A stretch of DNA of 64,000 nucleotides, taken from assembly GCA_013288945.1 (NCBI GenBank), contig JABDAZ010000002.1:62001-126000 (forward strand), written 5' to 3'. Positions 58,395 through 64,000 of the stretch are shown piece after piece. The notes under the pieces were generated by a model. The model did no database searches and had not been told where the DNA came from. It saw nothing but the letters and a program-made list of their open reading frames with translations. Both the position numbers and the translations under genes were made by a program. The first letter of the stretch is position 1. Each line of letters begins with the position of its first letter. The DNA comes from Bacteroidota bacterium (GTDB lineage Bacteria; Bacteroidota; Bacteroidia; Chitinophagales; Chitinophagaceae).

Positions 58395-59156
58395 TTAAAG
58401 CATCATTCCACCAGAGGCTTCAATGCGTTGTGCATTAATCCATCGCGCATCATCAGTACATAAAAACGCAACCACACCGCCAATATCATCAGGCAAACCA
58501 GCTCGGCCCAAAGCTGTGCCAGCAGCCACTTGTGCATTTAAATCTTTATTATCGCGAACAGCGCCGCCGCCAAAATCTGTTTCAATAGCGCCAGGCGCAA
58601 CGATGTTTGCTGTAATTTTTCTTGCACCCAATTCTTTTGCCTGGTATTTTGTAAGCGTTTCAATCGCACCTTTCATAGAAGCATAAGCAGACGCGCCAGC
58701 AAAAGAAAAACGCGCAAGCCCTGACGAAATATTTATAATACTTCCACCATCAGCCATTAATGGCAACGCTTTTTGGGTAAGAAAAAAAGGCCCTTTAAAA
58801 TGAATGTTCATTAAGTTATCAAATTGTTCTTCAGTAGTATTTTCAAACGGAACATGAAGCCCAACGCCTGCATTGTTTATTAAAAAATTGAAATGCGTTG
58901 CATTAAATTTTTCCTTTAATGTTTTTGAAATTTCTTTAATAAAACCATCAAAGCTTTTTGTTTCCCCAACATTCAATTGGAGTGCTGCCGCTTTTGCACC
59001 AAGCTGTTCAATTTCTTTTACAACGTCAAGCGCTTCTTCTTTTTTACTGTTATACGTAACAATAACATCGATGCCTTTTTTTGCAATACTTAAAGCCATG
59101 TTTTTACCAAGTCCGCGGCTACCGCCGGTTACAAGTGCTATTTTGTTTTGTGCCAT
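58395..59156 (-). CDS. short-chain dehydrogenase/reductase
   Basis: The 253-residue classical SDR has the NADP-binding TGGSRGLG at 10-17, NNAG in the central region, and the catalytic Ser plus the YxxxK pair in SAYASMKGAIE. The substrate is unknown. A short AraC-type gene lies 160 bases upstream on the same strand and may regulate it. Confidence 0.92.
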   Translation of the reverse strand: MAQNKIALVTGGSRGLGKNMALSIAKKGIDVIVTYNSKKEEALDVVKEIEQLGAKAAALQLNVGETKSFDGFIKEISKTLKEKFNATHFNFLINNAGVGLHVPFENTTEEQFDNLMNIHFKGPFFLTQKALPLMADGGSIINISSGLARFSFAGASAYASMKGAIETLTKYQAKELGARKITANIVAPGAIETDFGGGAVRDNKDLNAQVAAGTALGRAGLPDDIGGVVAFLCTDDARWINAQRIEASGGMML

Positions 59157-59316
59157 TTTTTATTTTTTATTAATGATTTATTTTTTTTGACAATGCAAAG
59201 CTATGCTTGTTACAGGCAGTAAAAATGGTGCAGACTTAAGTATTTTTAAATTTAACTACTTGGTATGAAGCTGAAGATTCGCAGATTATTTATCATTAAT
59301 AAAGCAACTAAAAATA

Positions 59317-59703
59317 TTAAGCAACTTTCAATTGATTATTTCTGCGGTATTGCAATGGCGTAACGCCACTCATATTTTTAAAAAACTTTGTAAAGTTTGT
59401 AGGATCGTTATATAAAAATTTATAACCGATTTCTTTGATAGGCAAATCAGTATCTTTTAAAAGCCGTTGTGCTTCTGATAATATACGGTTTTCTAAAAAT
59501 TCGCATGGCGATTTTCCAGTCGTTAATTTAATGGTGTTGGTAAGGTGAATAGGATGAATGAACAAAAGTTCAGCAAAATGTTTTGTATGAAACATTTTAT
59601 CTGCGCGGTTATTAATTAAATCATCAAAATATTTTTCGATAAGGTTTAAAAAATCTGCAGTGATTTCTTCTTTGCGAGAAATTAATTTTTTTGGTAAAGG
59701 CAT
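59317..59703 (-). CDS. AraC-type regulator, DNA-binding domain only
   Basis: The 128-residue protein consists almost entirely of the two AraC helix-turn-helix units (LLFIHPIHLTNTIKLTTGKSP and LPIKEIGYKFLYNDPTNFTKFF), with a short N-terminal helix and no sensor domain. Its start (MPLPKKLISRKEE) is at an ATG. It may be a stand-alone regulator like MarA/SoxS, or an N-terminally shortened relic. It is likely tied to the SDR gene. Confidence 0.82.
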   Translation of the reverse strand: MPLPKKLISRKEEITADFLNLIEKYFDDLINNRADKMFHTKHFAELLFIHPIHLTNTIKLTTGKSPCEFLENRILSEAQRLLKDTDLPIKEIGYKFLYNDPTNFTKFFKNMSGVTPLQYRRNNQLKVA

Positions 59704-59746
59704 TTTGTAAAATTAAATAAAATTATTTTTCACTTTTAAGAGAAAT

Positions 59747-59775
59747 AAAAAAGCCACCAATATGGCGGCTTTAAT
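59747..59775 (-). terminator. terminator of dxs
   Basis: On the minus strand AAAGCCGCC, five bases, GGTGGCTTTTTT form the stem and T-run just after the dxs stop codon. Confidence 0.75.
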
Positions 59776-59796
59776 TTTATTGTTGCAAAAAATTTA

Positions 59797-61728
59797 TTAA
59801 TAAGATTCGGTAACCTTTACAGTTTCTTTCATCATTTCACGAACTGCATCTGCAATGGCTTTGGCATCGTAATGGCATTCGTTATACAATTCTTTTAATG
59901 AGCCATGTTCAACAATTGCATCGGGAATGCCAAGCATTTTTACCTGCGCTTTATAATTATGTTTCGACATAAATTCGAGCACGGCGCTTCCGAATCCGCC
60001 AACAATTGTTCCATCTTCAATGGTTATTATTTTATCAAATTTGCTTAATGCATCGTGCAACAAATCTTCATCAATTGGTTTTACAAAACGCATATCATAA
60101 TGAGCCACATTTAATCCATCAGCTTTCAATTCGCGAATAGCTGTTGCTGCAAAATTTCCCGGATGACCTAATGATAAAACCGCTATATCTTTTCCATCTT
60201 TTAATTTTCTTCCGGTACCAATTTTTATTTCTTTCATTTCCGTTCTCCATTCCGGCATCACGCCTTCGCCGCGCGGGTAGCGGATTACAAACGGATCTGT
60301 AATTGAATCCAATTGCGACGTGTACATCAAATTGCGCAATTCGCTTTCATTCATCGGTGCACTTATTATCATATTCGGGATGCAACGCATATACGGAATA
60401 TCATAAGCGCCATGATGCGTTGCGCCATCATCGCCAACCAAACCTGCGCGATCCAAACAGAATACAACAGGCAAATTTTGTATTGCCACATCATGAATTA
60501 CCTGGTCGTATGCGCGCTGCATAAATGAGGAATAAATATTGCAAAAAACTTTCATTCCCTGCGTGGCCATGCCTGCACTTAACGTTACGGCATGCTGTTC
60601 GCAAATACCCACATCAAATGCGCGGTCAGGCATTTTATCCATCATAAATTTTAAGGAAGATCCTGATGGCATTGCAGGCGTTACGCCCATTATTTTATTA
60701 TTCTTTTCGGCCAATTCAATTATTGTATGGCCAAAAACATCCTGGTATTTTGGCGGCTGTGGAAGATCATATTTTTTCTTATAAATTTCTCCCGTAATCT
60801 TATCAAACAAACCTGGCGCGTGCCATTTGGTTTGGTCTTTTTCTGCAAGCGCATATCCTTTGCCTTTTGTTGTAATAATGTGCAACAATTTTGGGCCGGG
60901 AATATTTTTTAAATCATTTAATGTATCAACCAATTTCGTCAAATTGTGCCCGTCAATCGGGCCGAAATATCTTAAGTTTAATGCTTCAAAAAGATTACTG
61001 CTTTTGTTTAAAAAACTTTTAATGCTGTGATCAATTTTACTTGCCACTTCACGGCTGAATTGTTTTCCAACTGGCAATTTTCCAAGTGCTTTCCAGATAT
61101 CGTCTTTAAATTTATTATACGTTTGAGAAGTAGTAATGTCAGTTAAATATTCTTTCAGCGCACCAACATTTTGATCGATGCTCATGCAATTATCATTAAG
61201 CACGACTAATAAATCTGTATCTGCAACGCCAGCATGGTTCATGCCTTCAAACGCCAGTCCCGCCGTCATTGCGCCATCACCAATTATCGCTACTGATTTT
61301 CGATCTTTTTCACCTTTGTATTTTGAAGCCATCGCCATACCAAGTGCGGCGCTTATTGATGTGGAAGAATGGCCAACGCCAAAAGAATCATACTCGCTTT
61401 CACCACGTTTTGGAAAGCCGCTTAAGCCATTATATTTTCTGTTTGTTGAAAAATTATCGCGCCTGCCTGTAAGAATTTTATGCCCGTAAGCCTGGTGCCC
61501 AACATCCCAAACCAATTGATCGTAAGGCGTATTAAAAACATAATGGAGCGCCGTCGTCAGTTCAACAACACCCAGGCTTGCGCCAAAATGGCCACCATAC
61601 ACGCTTACAACGTCAATAATATATTGGCGTAATTCATCATTAACGATTTGTAAATCTTCGCGGCTGAGTTTTTTTAGATCTTCAGGCGCATTAATGGTTT
61701 GCAGTAATGGTCCGGGGGTAATTTCCAT
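59797..61728 (-). CDS. dxs: 1-deoxy-D-xylulose-5-phosphate synthase
   Basis: DXS makes the first intermediate of the MEP isoprenoid pathway from pyruvate and glyceraldehyde 3-phosphate. The 643-residue protein (ATG at 61728) has DVGHQAYGHKILTGRRD, GHSSTSISAALGMAMA, the ThDP motif IGDGAMTAGLAFEGMNHAG with NDN, and the second-half motif FDVGICEQHAVTLSAGMA. It is monocistronic and divergent from the kinase gene. Confidence 0.96.
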   Translation of the reverse strand: MEITPGPLLQTINAPEDLKKLSREDLQIVNDELRQYIIDVVSVYGGHFGASLGVVELTTALHYVFNTPYDQLVWDVGHQAYGHKILTGRRDNFSTNRKYNGLSGFPKRGESEYDSFGVGHSSTSISAALGMAMASKYKGEKDRKSVAIIGDGAMTAGLAFEGMNHAGVADTDLLVVLNDNCMSIDQNVGALKEYLTDITTSQTYNKFKDDIWKALGKLPVGKQFSREVASKIDHSIKSFLNKSSNLFEALNLRYFGPIDGHNLTKLVDTLNDLKNIPGPKLLHIITTKGKGYALAEKDQTKWHAPGLFDKITGEIYKKKYDLPQPPKYQDVFGHTIIELAEKNNKIMGVTPAMPSGSSLKFMMDKMPDRAFDVGICEQHAVTLSAGMATQGMKVFCNIYSSFMQRAYDQVIHDVAIQNLPVVFCLDRAGLVGDDGATHHGAYDIPYMRCIPNMIISAPMNESELRNLMYTSQLDSITDPFVIRYPRGEGVMPEWRTEMKEIKIGTGRKLKDGKDIAVLSLGHPGNFAATAIRELKADGLNVAHYDMRFVKPIDEDLLHDALSKFDKIITIEDGTIVGGFGSAVLEFMSKHNYKAQVKMLGIPDAIVEHGSLKELYNECHYDAKAIADAVREMMKETVKVTESY

Positions 61729-62020
61729 CAACGAATTTTTGAAATATAAAAGTACATCTTTATTTTTTCAGATCATAATAGCGCGGCGGCTTTTGGAGAT
61801 TATACAGGCGAATTGATTTTAAAAACCGGTGAACGTATAAACAAACGTTATTTCATTAATAACAAGCTTATTTTCGGTAATAAAAGTAATTTTTAAAACC
61901 AGGTTACTCACCGGCAAATATATTAAGCAACTGCACCGATGAACTGCGTATTTCGCCATTAATACAATAATAACCATTGCCGCAGCAGAAAATTTTATTT
62001 TTGATTTGTTAAACATTAAT
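61729..62020. other. divergent spacer between dxs and the kinase gene
   Basis: A/T-rich, with no reading frame, repeat or clear promoter element that I can support. Confidence 0.3.
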
Positions 62021-63073
62021 ATGCCTAAAAACAGTACAAAATATTACTGGTGGTGCCAGTTTGGTGGTTGGGGAGTGTTGGCGCTTTTCTGGATTCTTTT
62101 TACACTTACGTTTGATCAGAAAGTTACCGTTGTTGTATTTCAACGTTTGGCATTAATGATTTTTTCGGGCATTCTTGTCACGCATTTATTTCGCCTTGTG
62201 ATTCAAAAATTCAACTGGCTTTTATTATCAGTTGAAAAAGTAATTCCAAAATTAATTATTGGAATTATATGCGTTTGTATTGTTGATGGTTTGGTAAGAA
62301 TTGGTACGGTTAATTTATTAAACATCACAACCAATCAAAGCAAGCGCGATTTATTAACGAGATTAATAGCATACACACTTGAAAATTTTCTTTCTATAAT
62401 TCCGTGGACGCTGATTTATTATTTTTATCACTACATAGAAAAAAGCCGCAAGCAACAATTTGATACATTAAGGTTAGAAGCTTTAGTAAAAGAATTAGAA
62501 TTAAAAACTATTAAAGCACACATTAACCCGCATTTTATTTTTAATGCATTAAACAGCATCCGCGCATTAATAGATGAAAACCCGAGCCGCGCGCGCACTG
62601 CCATTACAGAGTTGAGCAATATTTTGCGAAGCAGTATGCAGGCAGAAAAATTAGAGACTGTTACGTTTGAAAAAGAATTGAATATTGTAAAAGATTATCT
62701 CGCGCTGGAACATATTCGTTTTGAAGATCGGTTAATGATTGAATACGATATTGATGAAGATACACTCAACCAACCGATACCGCCGATGATGTTGCAAACA
62801 CTTGTTGAGAATGCGATTAAACATGGAATCAGCAAGCAGGTGAGTGGCGGCATTGTAAAAATTACTTCTGATTTTAAAAGCACTTTTCATGAATTGATTA
62901 TTCAAAACACCGGGAGATTAAATGGAGAAATAAATGGCGATGGTTTCGGGCTTGCCAGCACAAAAAACCGCTTGCAATTATTATTCGGTGAAAAAGCAAA
63001 TTTTAATATTAAAGAAGTGAATGGAAATACGGTTGAAGCAACGGTTTTAATTCCTGTTGATATTGTTAAATAG
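62021..63073 (+). CDS. LytS/YehU-type sensor histidine kinase
   Basis: From the ATG at 62021 this is a 350-residue protein with four TM helices (about 10-130), no periplasmic sensor domain, and the His_kinase/HATPase pair of the LytS family: the phospho-His in IKAHINPHFIFNALNSIRALI, N-box MMLQTLVENAIKHGI, and the G-box DGFGLASTKNRL. Its usual partner, a LytTR response regulator, is not immediately downstream; a heptamer repeat and a TonB receptor follow instead. Confidence 0.88.
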   Translation: MPKNSTKYYWWCQFGGWGVLALFWILFTLTFDQKVTVVVFQRLALMIFSGILVTHLFRLVIQKFNWLLLSVEKVIPKLIIGIICVCIVDGLVRIGTVNLLNITTNQSKRDLLTRLIAYTLENFLSIIPWTLIYYFYHYIEKSRKQQFDTLRLEALVKELELKTIKAHINPHFIFNALNSIRALIDENPSRARTAITELSNILRSSMQAEKLETVTFEKELNIVKDYLALEHIRFEDRLMIEYDIDEDTLNQPIPPMMLQTLVENAIKHGISKQVSGGIVKITSDFKSTFHELIIQNTGRLNGEINGDGFGLASTKNRLQLLFGEKANFNIKEVNGNTVEATVLIPVDIVK

Positions 63074-63099
63074 TTTTTATTTCTCACGAAAAAGTTCAC

Positions 63100-63199
63100 T
63101 ATTGATTGATGGCTGATGAACGAGTTCAATTTTAGATAATCAAATAAAAAAAACTTACAAAATTTTTTCGGCCAACGATCAACCATCATCAATCAAACT
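63100..63199. repeat. heptamer-phased inverted repeat between kinase and TonB-receptor genes
   Basis: The left arm (63100-63123) holds TATTGAT, TGATGGC and TGATGAA. The right arm (63169-63199) holds CGGCCAA, CGATCAA, CCATCAT and CAATCAA. It carries the inverted GATCGTTGGCC 11-mer shared with the elements at 3858 and 10189. Confidence 0.65.
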
Positions 63200-63303
63200 T
63201 ATTTTTCCATCAAACATTATTTTCTTATTTATTAATAAAAATATTTCAAATCTTTTTGGTTTATAAAATAAACTACTTTACATTTGGAATAAATTTATAG
63301 ATT

Positions 63304-64000
63304 GTGAAACGGAATTTTTTATTTTTATTTTTATTTATAATAGATGTGTCTGCTTTTTGCCAGTTTACAATCAGCGGAAAAGTGAAAGACACGAAAGGCA
63401 AGCCAGTTGCGGGCGCCAGCGTTTCTTTAAAAAATTCTTATGATGGTGCAACTGCCGATTCAACCGGCGCTTTCCATTTTAAAACTTCTGAAAAAGGGGA
63501 ACAGTTGATTGAAGTAACCAACATTGGTTACAATTCTTTTGAGCAAAAAATTATACTTGATAAAAATATAATTATTGATGCCGTATTAAAAGAACAGTTG
63601 AATGAATTGAAAGCAGTAACAATAACTGCAGGCTCTTTTTCCGCAGGCGATAAAACGCGCGGCGCAGTATTAAGTTCGCTGGATGTGGCTACCACAGCGG
63701 GTTCCAATGCTGATATTACTGCTGCATTAAAAACTTTACCGGGCGCGCAACAAGTTGGTGAGCAGGAAGGTTTGTTTGTTCGCGGCGGCGCAGGCTATGA
63801 AGCGAAACAATATATTGACGGCACGCTTGTTAATAATCCTTACTACGCAAGCGTTCCAGACATTTCATCGCGTGGGCGTTTTTCTCCGTTCTTATTTAAA
63901 GGAACAGTTTTTAGCACAGGCGGTTATTCTGCTTTGTATGGACAAGCATTATCTTCAGTTGTTTTATTGGAGTCGATTGATCTTCCTGAAAAATCAGAAA
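63304..64000 (+). CDS. TonB-dependent receptor, N-terminal part (runs off the window)
   Basis: The reading frame opens with GTG at 63304 and is still open at the window end. A signal peptide is followed by a carboxypeptidase-regulatory-like domain (FTISGKVKDTKGKPVAGASV) and a TonB plug domain (ALKTLPGAQQVGEQEGLFV, then RGGAGYEAKQYIDGTLVNN). This is the layout of Bacteroidota outer-membrane receptors for large or chelated nutrients. The substrate cannot be told from this part. Confidence 0.85.
   Translation, partial: MKRNFLFLFLFIIDVSAFCQFTISGKVKDTKGKPVAGASVSLKNSYDGATADSTGAFHFKTSEKGEQLIEVTNIGYNSFEQKIILDKNIIIDAVLKEQLNELKAVTITAGSFSAGDKTRGAVLSSLDVATTAGSNADITAALKTLPGAQQVGEQEGLFVRGGAGYEAKQYIDGTLVNNPYYASVPDISSRGRFSPFLFKGTVFSTGGYSALYGQALSSVVLLESIDLPEKSE

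Overview
The window is a stretch of a Bacteroidota chromosome, most likely from the Chitinophagaceae or a close relative. The signs are the DUF3078 protein, the DUF1800/DUF1501 pair, the SusC-like TonB receptor with a carboxypeptidase-type N-domain, the Lys/Ala-rich DksA-like protein behind ileS, the TTTG / TAnnTTTG promoters, an A+T content of about 60-65 % and weak or absent Shine-Dalgarno sequences. I saw no rRNA, tRNA, CRISPR array, insertion sequence or prophage. Most of the window is core genome; the unusual content lies between the genes.

Layout. 1-7.5 kb: RND exporter, recO, an amidohydrolase, prfA, a DUF937-like protein, a candidate sigma-54 small RNA and a VanZ protein. 7.5-13.7 kb: ECF sigma/anti-sigma pair, gcvH, a lipoprotein cyclophilin, GNAT and YbjQ proteins, serS and a beta-barrel protein. 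13.7-19.6 kb: a decayed gene, the DUF1800/DUF1501 pair and gyrB. 19.8-25.3 kb: an AraC regulator followed by porin, Rieske protein, imelysin and di-haem protein, probably an iron-related envelope system. 25.3-29.2 kb: class Ia ribonucleotide reductase (nrdB-nrdA) behind a cobalamin riboswitch. 29.4-32.7 kb: small stress and redox genes. 32.7-43.5 kb: a nearly complete haem pathway from glutamyl-tRNA (hemA, C, D, E, F, B, L on the minus strand; hemH and hemJ on the plus strand). 44-58.3 kb: ileS, dksA-like, an MsbA-type exporter, rbfA, a LolC/E-type permease, a transketolase N-half, a WecA-type transferase, frr, ppk2, mscL, a DUF3078 protein and scpA. 58.4-64 kb: SDR, AraC, dxs, a LytS-type kinase and the start of a TonB receptor.

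The most interesting system is a dispersed family of heptamer-phased inverted repeats (at least 14 loci). Each locus has short arrays of degenerate 7-mers, usually as two arms in inverted orientation around a short spacer. At two loci the spacer is instead a complete four-helix-bundle gene of the S23/23S-rRNA-intervening-sequence family, inserted between co-directional genes (hemF/hemB and a receiver gene/osmC). Arms often supply the last codons or the stop codon of a neighbouring gene, and one copy appears to lie in frame inside the amidohydrolase gene. The two-arm-plus-S23 layout matches the intervening sequences of some 23S rRNAs, but here it is in mRNA. Function and mobility are inference. 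A second, roughly 50-bp repeat family has three copies around the hem genes, and the hexamer ATTAAT looks several-fold over-represented.
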